Shown one piece after another: positions 1 through 8,140 of a stretch of DNA of 64,000 bases. The stretch comes from Bacillus suaedaesalsae (GTDB lineage Bacteria; Bacillota; Bacilli; Bacillales; SA4). The position numbers and the translations under genes were made by a program. The first letter of the stretch is position 1; each line of letters opens with the position of its first letter. A model generated the notes under the pieces. That model saw nothing but the letters and a program-made list of their open reading frames with translations, was not told where the DNA came from and made no database searches. The stretch spans positions 1 to 64,000 of the forward strand of contig NZ_JAFELM010000030.1 in the NCBI RefSeq assembly GCF_016890225.1. The letters are read 5' to 3'.

Positions 1-93
1 CCCCGCGGAAAGCGTGTGCCTGAAGCGGAAATCAACGGACCTAAAATAAATTCTTTTTTTGTAAAAATAGCAACAAAGTATGCGAAAACAGCC
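1..93. repeat. Family B MITE-like repeat, truncated by the window edge
   Basis: These 93 bases are, by direct reading, identical to the reverse complement of 27624-27716, the left end of a complete 261-bp element. The inner side begins in the GC-rich core (ccgcggaaagcg) and the outer terminus is the inverted repeat ending gcgaaaacagcc at 93. The remainder lies before the window. Perfect identity between copies 27 kb apart suggests recent spread or strong conservation. Confidence 0.85.
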
Positions 94-191
94 TAATTTT
101 AAAAAGATGTCTGCTCCATTCCACTCCAGACACTAAGTAGTAGATATTTGATTACCATAAGCAATACATTTTATTAGAAAATTAATATAAA

Positions 192-238
192 AAGCTGACC
201 TAAAAAGACGCCATTGAACGACCTTTTAGAGTCAGCTT
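192..238 (-). terminator. Rho-independent terminator of the M3 peptidase gene
   Basis: The arms aagctgac (192-199) and gtcagctt (231-238) pair, with a second inner pairing (taaaaag/cttttag). On the minus strand the hairpin lies just after the stop codon at 245-247 and is followed by a short T-rich tract. Confidence 0.75.
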
Positions 239-244
239 ATTACT

Positions 245-1939
245 TTATAATGCTTTATGATCTATACTATTAAGGTATTTTTCAATTTCGTTTACGACAC
301 CTTCAATTGAACCTTGCTCAAATGGAGAGTCTAAATTAGCTACCTTTACTAATTCCGTAAACGGCATGCTTCCACCTTGCTTACATAGGTGATGGTAATC
401 CTTCCAAGCATCGTCCATATTTTCTCTAGAACGTTTCCAAAATTGGAATGCACAAATTTGCGCAAGTGTGTAATCAATATAATAGAATGGACTATTGAAA
501 ATATGACCTTGACGTTGCCAGAACCCACCATCATTTAAAAATTCATTGTCCTCATGATTTCGATGAGGAAGATATTTAAGTTCTAATTGTCTCCAAGTAT
601 CTTTTCTGTCTTTTGGTGTCGCATTTGGATTTTCATAAACAAAGTGTTGGAATTCATCCACAGCTACTCCATAAGGCAGGAATAACAATGCGCCACTTAA
701 ATGAGAGTATTTATATTTGTCTGTATCTTCTTTAAAAAACTTCTCCATCCAAGGCCACGTAAAGAACTCCATACTCATGGAATGAATTTCACATGCTTCA
801 TATGTTGGCCAATTGTATTCTGGCACTTCAAAATGACTACTAGAATACACTTGGAAAGCATGACCTGCTTCATGCGTTAGAACATCAATGTCTCCACTTG
901 TTCCATTAAAATTAGAGAATATGAATGGTGCTTTATAATTGTTAATGTATGTACAATAACCACCACTAGCTTTTCCTGACTTAGCAACTAAATCCATTAA
1001 GTTATTATCAATCATGAAATTGAAAAACTCATTTGTCTCTGGTGATAGTTCGCTATACATCGTTTTTCCGTTTTCTACGATCCACTCGGGACTACCCTTT
1101 GGTTCTGGATTCCCCGTTTTGAAGTTATACCCTTCGTCGTAATAATATAGTGTCTCGACACCGATTCGTTCACGTTGTTCTTCCTTTAGCTTTGTTGCAA
1201 GTGGTACGATAAATTCCTTTACCTGGTCTCTAAATTTCTTAACATCATTAGCTCCATAATCCGTACGTAACATACGATCATAGCCCAGACTAACGTAATT
1301 GTCATACCCTAACTTTTTCGCAATCGTAGTACGAACCTTTACTAACTTATCGTAAATCTCATCGAACTTTTCTGTATGCTCAGCAAAGTAACCATAATAC
1401 AAGTCACTTGCTGCTTTACGTGTTTCTCTGTCCTTCGAAATCGTGAACGGATATAATTGTGCTAACGTTCTCTCTTCCCCTTCGAAGAAGATTTTTGCTG
1501 CAGCTACTAGCTTTGTATATTCACTAGAAAGCTTATTTTCTGTTTGCAGGTCTTCAATCACTTCTGGAGAAAATGTTTTAAGCTCTAGTTCAGCTAAATT
1601 AAATAGGTGCTTTCCCCACTTTGCTTCTAATTCATCTCTAAACTTTGAAGCAACTAAGTGCTTGTAGAAATTCGTACTAACTTTTTGCATAATCGGACTT
1701 GCTTCATCGAAGAAATCATTTTCTGCTTGATAAAACTCGTCTGTTGTATTGATTGTGTGACGTACATAACATATGTTATACATCGTGCTAAAATCATTAC
1801 GAATCATATTAATTTCATGCATAACACTATTTTGTTCCTCAGCTGACTCCGCTAAATCAAACTTCTCTAATAGAGTCGTTACTTCTTTTTCAATTTCCTC
1901 TAAATCCGGTCGTTTATATTGAAACTGTTCAAATTTCAT
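245..1939 (-). CDS. M3 family oligoendopeptidase (PepF/M3B-like)
   Basis: Predicted cytoplasmic zinc metallopeptidase that cleaves short peptides. The 564-residue protein has the HExxH site as HEAGH (residues 356-360) and a downstream Glu at about 384 in a YEACEIHSMSMEFF stretch, which is the third zinc ligand in M3 enzymes. There is no signal peptide or membrane segment. The ATG at 1939 follows a good AGGAG site on the minus strand. It is a single-gene unit with its own terminator, back to back with motAB. Family is secure; the physiological substrate cannot be told from sequence. Confidence 0.93.
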   Translation of the reverse strand: MKFEQFQYKRPDLEEIEKEVTTLLEKFDLAESAEEQNSVMHEINMIRNDFSTMYNICYVRHTINTTDEFYQAENDFFDEASPIMQKVSTNFYKHLVASKFRDELEAKWGKHLFNLAELELKTFSPEVIEDLQTENKLSSEYTKLVAAAKIFFEGEERTLAQLYPFTISKDRETRKAASDLYYGYFAEHTEKFDEIYDKLVKVRTTIAKKLGYDNYVSLGYDRMLRTDYGANDVKKFRDQVKEFIVPLATKLKEEQRERIGVETLYYYDEGYNFKTGNPEPKGSPEWIVENGKTMYSELSPETNEFFNFMIDNNLMDLVAKSGKASGGYCTYINNYKAPFIFSNFNGTSGDIDVLTHEAGHAFQVYSSSHFEVPEYNWPTYEACEIHSMSMEFFTWPWMEKFFKEDTDKYKYSHLSGALLFLPYGVAVDEFQHFVYENPNATPKDRKDTWRQLELKYLPHRNHEDNEFLNDGGFWQRQGHIFNSPFYYIDYTLAQICAFQFWKRSRENMDDAWKDYHHLCKQGGSMPFTELVKVANLDSPFEQGSIEGVVNEIEKYLNSIDHKAL

Positions 1940-2062
1940 GTTTTCAACTCCTAACTATATATTACCTTGTATGTATTCGTTAAAATATGTAAATATTCCT
2001 TCCTTAAAATCAACATTGAAATCACTTATAAAAAAAACATGAATGAATTCGTAAATATTACT

Positions 2063-2088
2063 TACAAAATATAAAATTTTGTCGATAA
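2063..2088 (+). promoter_or_regulatory. Candidate sigma-D promoter of motAB
   Basis: gtcgataa at 2081-2088 resembles the sigma-D -10 element (consensus GCCGATAT), with taca 14 bases upstream as a weak match to the TAAA -35. In B. subtilis motAB belongs to the SigD regulon, so the location fits, but the -35 match is poor. Confidence 0.3.
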
Positions 2089-2176
2089 GATTAATATAAA
2101 CAAAAACAATTCGAAGCAAATCATTTCTTTTTGTCTATAAAGACTAAAAACATAAAAAATAAGATGGGTGATTACA

Positions 2177-2977
2177 ATGGATAAAGCAACTTTGGTCGGA
2201 ATAATACTTGCATTAGCTGGATTATTGGGAGGGATGTTCTTTAAGCACGTACCTTTTAGTAACTTAGGAAACCCTGCTGCTATATTTATGATTATTATTG
2301 GAACAATCGGTGCGGTAGGAATTGCTTTCCCTGCTTCTGAGCTAAAAAAAATTCCAAAATTATTTAAAATTCTCTTCAATGGCAAGCAAGAATTTTCAAT
2401 TAGTGAACTTATTCCTACATTTACAAACTGGGCTAATATTGCACGTAAAGAAGGTTTACTTGCATTAGAAACGCAATTAAATGAAGTAAATGAACCATTC
2501 TTAAAAAATGGATTAAGCCTAGCAATTGATGGACAATCTCCTGAATTTATTCGTGATGTTATGAATGAAGAAATTGATGCAATGGAAGAACGTCATCAAG
2601 CAGCTGCAAGTATTTTTACACAAGCTGGTACGTATGCTCCAACACTAGGGGTACTAGGAGCTGTTGTTGGTTTAATCGCAGCACTTGGAAACATGGCAGA
2701 TATTGATGCACTAGGACAAGCAATCGCAGCAGCATTTGTCGCTACACTTTATGGTATTTTTACAGGTTATAGCTTATGGCATCCATTTGCTAATAAACTA
2801 AAACGTAAATCAAAAGAAGAAGCTCAAGTAAAACGCATTATGATCGAAGGTGTTCTCTCAGTACTTGATGGTCAATCACCAACAATGCTTGAACAAAAAC
2901 TATTAAGCTACTTACCTAACTCTGAGCGCGAAAAATATCTAGCAGCTCAAGGTCAAGGTGGTAAACAAGATGAGTAA
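2177..2977 (+). CDS. motA: Flagellar motor stator protein MotA
   Basis: Membrane component of the H+-driven flagellar stator. About 266 residues with four predicted transmembrane segments, two near the N-terminus (about 5-50) and two around 145-205, separated by a large cytoplasmic loop. The stretches NPAAI, GLSLAIDGQSPEFIRD, TQAGTYAPTLGVLGAV and LWHPFANKLKRKS are typical of Bacillus MotA. I use the ATG at 2177 (MDKATLVGI) because the ggtg site sits about six bases before it; a GTG nine bases upstream has no ribosome site. The end overlaps motB by 8 bases, so the two are translationally coupled. Confidence 0.96.
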   Translation: MDKATLVGIILALAGLLGGMFFKHVPFSNLGNPAAIFMIIIGTIGAVGIAFPASELKKIPKLFKILFNGKQEFSISELIPTFTNWANIARKEGLLALETQLNEVNEPFLKNGLSLAIDGQSPEFIRDVMNEEIDAMEERHQAAASIFTQAGTYAPTLGVLGAVVGLIAALGNMADIDALGQAIAAAFVATLYGIFTGYSLWHPFANKLKRKSKEEAQVKRIMIEGVLSVLDGQSPTMLEQKLLSYLPNSEREKYLAAQGQGGKQDE

Positions 2978-3752
2978 AAAGAAAAAGCATCATCACGAAG
3001 ATCATGTTGATGAATCTTGGCTAATTCCTTATGCTGACTTACTCACTCTTTTATTAGCACTATTTATCGTTTTATTCGCTAGTAGTTCAGTAGATGCTCA
3101 TAAATTTCAGCAAATGGCACAAGCATTTAATAGTGCCTTTAATGGAGGAACAGGAATGATGGAGTTTCCTGCTCCTTTACCTGAAGATCAACCACAATCT
3201 GCAAACAAAGAAGATGCGAAAAATGAAGACAATGAAAAGCCTGATATTGATGCTAAAAGACAAGCAGAGTTAATGGAGAAGGCAGAATTAGCAGAGCTTC
3301 AAAAGAAGATTAATGCTTACATTAATGAGAAAGGCTTAGATAACCGTTTAGAAACACGCTTAACAGACGATGGATTATTAATTACTATATTAAATGATGT
3401 ATTCTTTGATTCTGGAAGAGCAGAGGTTCGAATCGGTGATGAAAACCTTGCAAAAGAAATTTCAGAACTTCTGGTAACCAAGCCTCCTCGCAATGTTGTC
3501 ATAAGTGGTCATACTGACAATGTACCAATTAGTACAGCTCAGTTCGAATCAAACTGGCATCTAAGTGTAATGAGGGGCGTTAACTTCATGAAAGTAATAT
3601 TAGAAAACGAAAATCTTGACCCACGAAGATTCAGTGTAAAAGGTTTCGGTGAATTCCAGCCTGTTGCTACTAATGATACAGCTCAAGGTCGTGCAACAAA
3701 CAGACGTGTTGAATTATTAATTTTACCAAATGAATATAAAGAAACAAATTAA
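2970..3752 (+). CDS. motB: Flagellar motor stator protein MotB
   Basis: Ion-channel and peptidoglycan-anchoring partner of MotA. About 260 residues. A short basic and histidine-rich N-terminus (KKKKHHH) precedes one transmembrane helix that starts in PYAD; Asp23 is the expected proton-binding residue. The C-terminal OmpA-like domain (about 135-255) contains FFDSGRAEVR, ISGHTDN and GRATNRRVE, which bind peptidoglycan. The ATG at 2970 follows AAGGTGG with 9-base spacing and lies inside the end of motA. A strong terminator follows. The HHH cluster in the N-tail looks like a variable feature rather than a functional motif. Confidence 0.96.
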   Translation: MSKKKKHHHEDHVDESWLIPYADLLTLLLALFIVLFASSSVDAHKFQQMAQAFNSAFNGGTGMMEFPAPLPEDQPQSANKEDAKNEDNEKPDIDAKRQAELMEKAELAELQKKINAYINEKGLDNRLETRLTDDGLLITILNDVFFDSGRAEVRIGDENLAKEISELLVTKPPRNVVISGHTDNVPISTAQFESNWHLSVMRGVNFMKVILENENLDPRRFSVKGFGEFQPVATNDTAQGRATNRRVELLILPNEYKETN

Positions 3753-3781
3753 AAGGGATACATTTTGTATCCCTTTTAATT
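3748..3781 (+). terminator. Terminator of motAB
   Basis: attaaaagggatac pairs perfectly with gtatcccttttaat around a 5-base loop, starting at the motB stop codon and followed by T-rich sequence. Confidence 0.88.
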
Positions 3782-3834
3782 TGTAGAAAAAATCGAGTAA
3801 TTTCGAGCTTTCTACACTCTTTATTGAAAGAAAA

Positions 3835-3861
3835 AGCCTGTGAAATTCAATTCAGCAGACT
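3835..3861 (-). terminator. Probable terminator of mhqR
   Basis: On the minus strand agtctgctgaa can pair imperfectly with tttcacaggct, and the stem is followed by TTTTCTTTC. It lies just after the stop of the MarR gene. The stem has mismatches, so confidence is moderate. Confidence 0.5.
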
Positions 3862-3868
3862 TTATCGT

Positions 3869-4324
3869 TTATTTATTTAAATTATGATCTTTTGCACCAT
3901 GACCAAGCTTTTTCAACATGATTACTAGTTGTTCTTTTTCTTCTAATGAAAGGCTTGATTGAATTTCATTTACGAATTGTTCATGCTCAGGGAAAATTTC
4001 TTTCATAAATTTCATTCCATCATCCGTTAACGTTGCGTACGTTACCCTTCGATCCTTTGAACACTGCTTTCGAGCTAATAAGCCCTTCTTTTCTAGCTTA
4101 TCTACTACATACGTAATACTTCCACTTGCTATAAGAATTTTACCACCAATTTGCTGCAAGGGTGTTTCTCCCTTATGGTATAACAATTCTAACACAGCAA
4201 ACTCTGTTGGATTTAGTCCAAATCGCTGTATAGACTTATTCGCTAAATCACCAACACTTCTGTAAGCACGCGACAAAACAACAAATAACTTAAGTGATGT
4301 TTCAACATCTTTTCTATTATCCAT
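3869..4324 (-). CDS. mhqR: MarR family repressor, MhqR-like
   Basis: Winged-helix MarR regulator of 151 residues, one domain. The core (EFAVLELLYHKGETPLQQIGGKILIASGSITYVVDKLEKKGLL) followed by the RRVTYATLT wing resembles the quinone-responsive MhqR (YkvE) group of Bacillus. Two further facts support the name: the promoter holds a perfect TATCTTGAATTCAAGATA palindrome resembling the reported MhqR box, and motAB is the neighbour as I recall for B. subtilis ykvE. It probably autoregulates. No catechol/quinone detoxification genes are seen next to it, so its targets lie elsewhere. Name inferred; the MarR family is certain. Confidence 0.85.
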   Translation of the reverse strand: MDNRKDVETSLKLFVVLSRAYRSVGDLANKSIQRFGLNPTEFAVLELLYHKGETPLQQIGGKILIASGSITYVVDKLEKKGLLARKQCSKDRRVTYATLTDDGMKFMKEIFPEHEQFVNEIQSSLSLEEKEQLVIMLKKLGHGAKDHNLNK

Positions 4325-4352
4325 ATAATACCAATTCCTTATAAAATTTACT

Positions 4353-4399
4353 TATCTTGAATTCAAGATAATTGTACTAAATTGCTTTAGTCATGTCAA
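4353..4399 (-). promoter_or_regulatory. mhqR promoter with operator palindrome
   Basis: On the minus strand there is TTGACA (4394-4399), a 17-base spacer and TACAAT (4371-4376), a near-consensus sigma-A promoter. Immediately downstream, across the expected start point, is the perfect 18-bp palindrome TATCTTGAATTCAAGATA (4353-4370). A repressor bound there would block initiation, which indicates autoregulation by the gene it drives. Confidence 0.85.
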
Positions 4400-4443
4400 A
4401 TCAATTCATATTCTATGAAACCTTATATGTTAGTATACAAAAA

Positions 4444-4468
4444 GAGAAATGAGCAAAAGCTCATTTCT
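4444..4468 (-). terminator. Terminator of the phn operon
   Basis: agaaatgagc and gctcatttct form a 10-bp stem that reads into a T-rich tail on the minus strand, just past the stop of the last phnE. Confidence 0.85.
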
Positions 4469-4479
4469 TTCTTTAGCAC

Positions 4480-5277
4480 TTATACGATACGCTTACGAAT
4501 GTAAGAACTTAGCATATCAATGATTGTAACAACGATTATAATCACAAGTAGTATCATACCGACTTCTTGCCAATTACGGTTAATATAAGCAAATGTAATC
4601 AGTGTACCAATACCACCCGCACCTACAATACCTAAAATTGATGATGCACGAACGTCAATTTCAAAGCGGTAGATTGCGTATGATAAGAACTCAGGAATGA
4701 CTTGGGGCATGATACCATAAAATAAAATTTGAATTTTATTTGCACCATTTGCTTCCATTGCTTCGATAACTTTCATATCAATGGATTCAATTACTTCAGA
4801 GTACAGTTTTCCAAGCATACCTGTTGAACCAATCGCAATCGCTAATACCCCTGCAAATGGGTTAGGGCCAACTGCTGCAACGAAGATGATTGCTAAAACG
4901 ATATCTGGGAATGCACGGATAGCACCAAGAATCCATTGTCCAATAGTACTGAATGTTTTATTTTTCGACATATTTGTTGCCGCTAAGAACGCAAGTGGTA
5001 TTGCAATAATTGCTGCCGCAAGTGATCCCGTATAAGCAATAAAGATTGTCTCAAGCATTTTCAATAGTATTTCTCCAGTTTTAGAGAAATCGGGGTTTAA
5101 CAATAACGGTATTGTACGATGATAATTTTCGCTCGCTCTAGTTAAAATTTTACCCCAATCAATATTAATTCCAGAAAATGTCCAAACATATATAGCAATA
5201 ATGGCAATTGCAATAATAATTGATTTAATGATTTTGAATACATTTTTCTTTGGTTTTGGAGGTAATTGATATTGCAT
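4480..5277 (-). CDS. phnE: Phosphonate-type ABC transporter permease PhnE (second copy)
   Basis: Inner-membrane permease of a phosphonate importer, 265 residues. An N-terminal transmembrane helix is followed by a binding-protein-dependent permease domain with about five more helices and the EAA-loop region (EAMEANGANKIQILFYGIMPQVIPEF). It starts with TAATG coupling to the preceding phnE. Two unequal permease genes suggest a heterodimeric channel, a common arrangement in PhnCDE systems. Substrate could be a phosphonate, phosphite or a phosphate ester; sequence alone does not decide. Confidence 0.92.
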   Translation of the reverse strand: MQYQLPPKPKKNVFKIIKSIIIAIAIIAIYVWTFSGINIDWGKILTRASENYHRTIPLLLNPDFSKTGEILLKMLETIFIAYTGSLAAAIIAIPLAFLAATNMSKNKTFSTIGQWILGAIRAFPDIVLAIIFVAAVGPNPFAGVLAIAIGSTGMLGKLYSEVIESIDMKVIEAMEANGANKIQILFYGIMPQVIPEFLSYAIYRFEIDVRASSILGIVGAGGIGTLITFAYINRNWQEVGMILLVIIIVVTIIDMLSSYIRKRIV

Positions 5278-6077
5278 TATACAAGTCCCTCCCTAATTTT
5301 ATTACTAATATAATCAATAGATGCAACAACAACAAAGATTATTATTGTGATTGTCGTTACACTTGGATAGTTAAAGAAGTTAATTTGTTGACTTAATAAT
5401 AAACCAATACCTCCCGCTCCAACTAAACCAAGTACAACCGAAGCACGTACATTAATTTCAAACACATAAAGAGAGAACGAAACGAATTGCGGTAAAATTT
5501 GCGGAACAACCGAATACCAAATCGTTTGCAAACGATTTGCACCACTTGCTTCCATCGCTTCAATAGGTGTCATATCAATTGATTCGATCGTATCACTCAT
5601 TAATTTTGCTAAAATACCTAAAGAAAAAATAATTAACGCCATAATACCAGGGAATGCTCCAATTCCAAATAACCCTACGAAGATTACAGCTAAGATAATA
5701 TCAGGAATTGTTCGTAAAATGTTTAAAATAATACGCACTACTTGAAACACAAACTTACTTGACGCAATGTTTTGAGCTGCAAGCAAGCTTAATGGAATAC
5801 TTATAATCGTTGCAATTGTCGTTGCAATGATCGCCATTTGAATCGTTTCAAACAACTTCGGCCATATCTCGTTTACATAGCCCCAGTTTGGTGGAAAAAA
5901 GCGAAATACTAAATCATATATGTTAGGGAGTTTAAAAATTAAGTTCGTAATAAATGATTGTGTTGTGATAGAGCTAACTAAGTAAAACCCAATTACTCCA
6001 ATTAATATCATCGTGAACGTGCGTTTCGTCTTTTGTGAGTATAGACTCGTAGGAGTATAGTTTTTTACTTCTTTCAT
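5277..6077 (-). CDS. phnE: Phosphonate-type ABC transporter permease PhnE (first copy)
   Basis: Paralogue of the next gene, 266 residues, with the same plan: an N-terminal helix, then a permease domain with the EAA loop EAMEASGANRLQTIWYSVVPQILPQF and a conserved RASVVLGLVGAGGIG segment. Its ATG overlaps the phnC stop by one base (TAATG), and its own stop overlaps the next start in the same way, so phnC-phnE-phnE is tightly coupled in translation. It acts in the cytoplasmic membrane with PhnC on the inner face and PhnD outside. Confidence 0.92.
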   Translation of the reverse strand: MKEVKNYTPTSLYSQKTKRTFTMILIGVIGFYLVSSITTQSFITNLIFKLPNIYDLVFRFFPPNWGYVNEIWPKLFETIQMAIIATTIATIISIPLSLLAAQNIASSKFVFQVVRIILNILRTIPDIILAVIFVGLFGIGAFPGIMALIIFSLGILAKLMSDTIESIDMTPIEAMEASGANRLQTIWYSVVPQILPQFVSFSLYVFEINVRASVVLGLVGAGGIGLLLSQQINFFNYPSVTTITIIIFVVVASIDYISNKIREGLV

Positions 6078-6847
6078 TATTCTTGTCCTCCCCGCAAATC
6101 ATCTTCACGGATTGCACGTCCATAGATCTCTTCAAATGTTTTTTCAGTTACTTCTGAAACTGGACCGTCAAATACCACTTCCCCAGCCCTCATACCGATA
6201 ATACGATCAGCGTATTCCATAGCCATATCAATAAAGTGTAAGTTAACAATTGTAGTAATCTTATCTTCTTTGTTAATTCTTCTTAAGTAGTTCATAACTT
6301 GATGTGATGTTGGAGGGTCTAAGCTCGCAACAGGCTCATCTGCTAATATTATTTTAGGCTGCTGAGTTAATACACGTGCGATACTAACACGCTGTTGTTG
6401 CCCACCACTTAGCTCATCTGCACGATTATAAAGCTTTTCTTCAATATTTACACGCTTTAAGCTTTCATACGCTAATGCCATATCTTCCTTAGAATATAAA
6501 TTTAGGATACTTCTAAGAGTACCAGTATGTCCTAAACGACCTGCAACTACGTTTTTCATTACAGTGGAACGCTTTACAAGATTATAGTTTTGGAAAATCA
6601 TTCCTATCTTTGTACGCAATGAGCGTAACCCTTTTGAATTAACCTTTAAAATATCTTCATCCTCTACTAGAAGTTCTCCGTTTGTCGGAGTAACTAGGCG
6701 GTTAATGCTTCGAATAAAAGTGGATTTACCAGCTCCTGATAAACCAACTATTACGACAAATTCACCTTCGTTTATTTTTACATTGATGTCTTTCAATCCT
6801 TGTGTTCCGTTCGGATAAACAAGGGAAAGGTTTTTAAATTCAATCAT
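6077..6847 (-). CDS. phnC: Phosphonate-type ABC transporter ATPase PhnC
   Basis: ATP-binding subunit, 256 residues. Walker A is GLSGAGKS (35-42), the Q-loop region is MIFQNYNLV, the ABC signature is LSGGQQQRVSIARV, Walker B is IILADEP followed by the D-loop SLDP, and the switch His lies in NLHFIDMA. The ATG at 6847 follows GGAGG. A strong terminator-like hairpin separates it from phnD, so it should be made in smaller amounts than the binding protein. It couples ATP hydrolysis to uptake with the two PhnE subunits. Confidence 0.94.
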   Translation of the reverse strand: MIEFKNLSLVYPNGTQGLKDINVKINEGEFVVIVGLSGAGKSTFIRSINRLVTPTNGELLVEDEDILKVNSKGLRSLRTKIGMIFQNYNLVKRSTVMKNVVAGRLGHTGTLRSILNLYSKEDMALAYESLKRVNIEEKLYNRADELSGGQQQRVSIARVLTQQPKIILADEPVASLDPPTSHQVMNYLRRINKEDKITTIVNLHFIDMAMEYADRIIGMRAGEVVFDGPVSEVTEKTFEEIYGRAIREDDLRGGQE

Positions 6848-6978
6848 GAATAGACCTCCAGAAGTTCTGAATAATACGAACGATTTCAGAAAAACTTGGC
6901 TAACACTAAGTCGATGGACATAGTAGTAGCCAAAGCTTCCCGTGTTCTTTTAAATCACACATTATTATTAGATAAAAA

Positions 6979-7000
6979 AGGGAGAAGCAAGCTTCTCCCT
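6979..7000 (-). terminator. Intercistronic terminator/attenuator between phnD and phnC
   Basis: On the minus strand AGGGAGAAGC pairs with GCTTCTCCCT and is followed by a run of six T. It lies in the 194-base gap after phnD. Partial readthrough would give more binding protein than membrane and ATPase subunits. Confidence 0.85.
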
Positions 7001-7041
7001 CGCTTAAACTATTAAGTTATTATTGTCAATCAATTCTTAAA

Positions 7042-7926
7042 TTAGTCTAATGAAATGCTGTCACCGAATTTTTCGTAAGTGCTACGAACAACTTCATATT
7101 CTTCGTCACTTGCTTCGATGATTGCATCCCAGTTATAAACTTCATTCATGATTTTGATCATTTCTTTATCATCATTGAAGCCTAAGAATGCGTCTTTAAT
7201 TTTCTTTTGTAACTCATCGCTAAGATCTTTTGTTACAGAAATTGTATCGTTTGGAATTTCATCCGTGTACTCAACAACCTTTAACTTTTCCATAATGTCT
7301 GGATACTCTTCTTCAAGAGTTGTACGAACATCATCAAATGTTGTTGCTACATCAGCATCACCATTATAAACAGCTAAAGCAGCTGTGTCGTGTCCACCAG
7401 TTGGAACAGCGTTAGCGAAGAAGTCAGTTTGAGGGTTTTTCACGTCAAACTGGTCCATGATTTGAGCAGCTGGGAATAAATAACCAGAAGTTGACGCTAG
7501 GTCAGCAAATGCCCAAGTCTTACCCTTCATATCTTCTAATGATTCAATACCAGAATCAGTACGTACTACATATTGTGCTTTGTAGGTACCGCTTCCATAA
7601 CGTTCTGATTTAAGGATTACTTCAATTCCGTGCTTTTCATTTCCTAAAACATAAGCAAAACCTGGGATAAATCCAATTTGTACTTCATTTGTGCCCATTG
7701 CTTCAACTAGTGCAGTGTAGCTAGTCATTACGCGACCTTCAACTTCAACACCAAGTTCTTCAGAAAGTTTTTTTGCTAATGGTTCAACAGTGTCAGCGAT
7801 TTCATCTGAATCCTGTGATGGTACGAATCCCATGATTAGTTTTTCTGGGTCACCACCGGCATTACCACATGCTGCTAAACTAATTGCAAGAATAGCAACC
7901 AACAAAATACTTAAAAGCTTTTTCAT
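7042..7926 (-). CDS. phnD: Phosphonate-type ABC transporter substrate-binding lipoprotein PhnD
   Basis: Extracellular lipid-anchored binding protein of 294 residues. The signal peptide ends in the lipobox LAAC with Cys20. The mature part is a PhnD-family domain starting LIMGFVPSQDSDEIADTVEPLAKKL, with GGHDTAALAVYNGDADVATTFDDV in the second lobe. The ATG at 7926 has a GGGAGG site. It is the first gene of the phn unit and is followed by an attenuator. No C-P lyase, phosphonatase or phosphite dehydrogenase gene occurs in the window, so the imported compound must be processed by genes elsewhere. Confidence 0.93.
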   Translation of the reverse strand: MKKLLSILLVAILAISLAACGNAGGDPEKLIMGFVPSQDSDEIADTVEPLAKKLSEELGVEVEGRVMTSYTALVEAMGTNEVQIGFIPGFAYVLGNEKHGIEVILKSERYGSGTYKAQYVVRTDSGIESLEDMKGKTWAFADLASTSGYLFPAAQIMDQFDVKNPQTDFFANAVPTGGHDTAALAVYNGDADVATTFDDVRTTLEEEYPDIMEKLKVVEYTDEIPNDTISVTKDLSDELQKKIKDAFLGFNDDKEMIKIMNEVYNWDAIIEASDEEYEVVRSTYEKFGDSISLD

Positions 7927-8140
7927 TGTAATTTTTCCTCCCTAGTATAAATCATAAAAGACTACTTTCTTATTATTAACTAGATTAAAAGATTTTTCTA
8001 TACTTTTCGATAATTATTTACAAAATATTTACGATTCCATTATTTCCTTTTCCTTCCACCCGATTTTTAGTGTATAGGAACAATGTACAACATAGTATAT
8101 AATGTATGTATCATCACCTTTGCTAGAGGAGAAATTTTAA

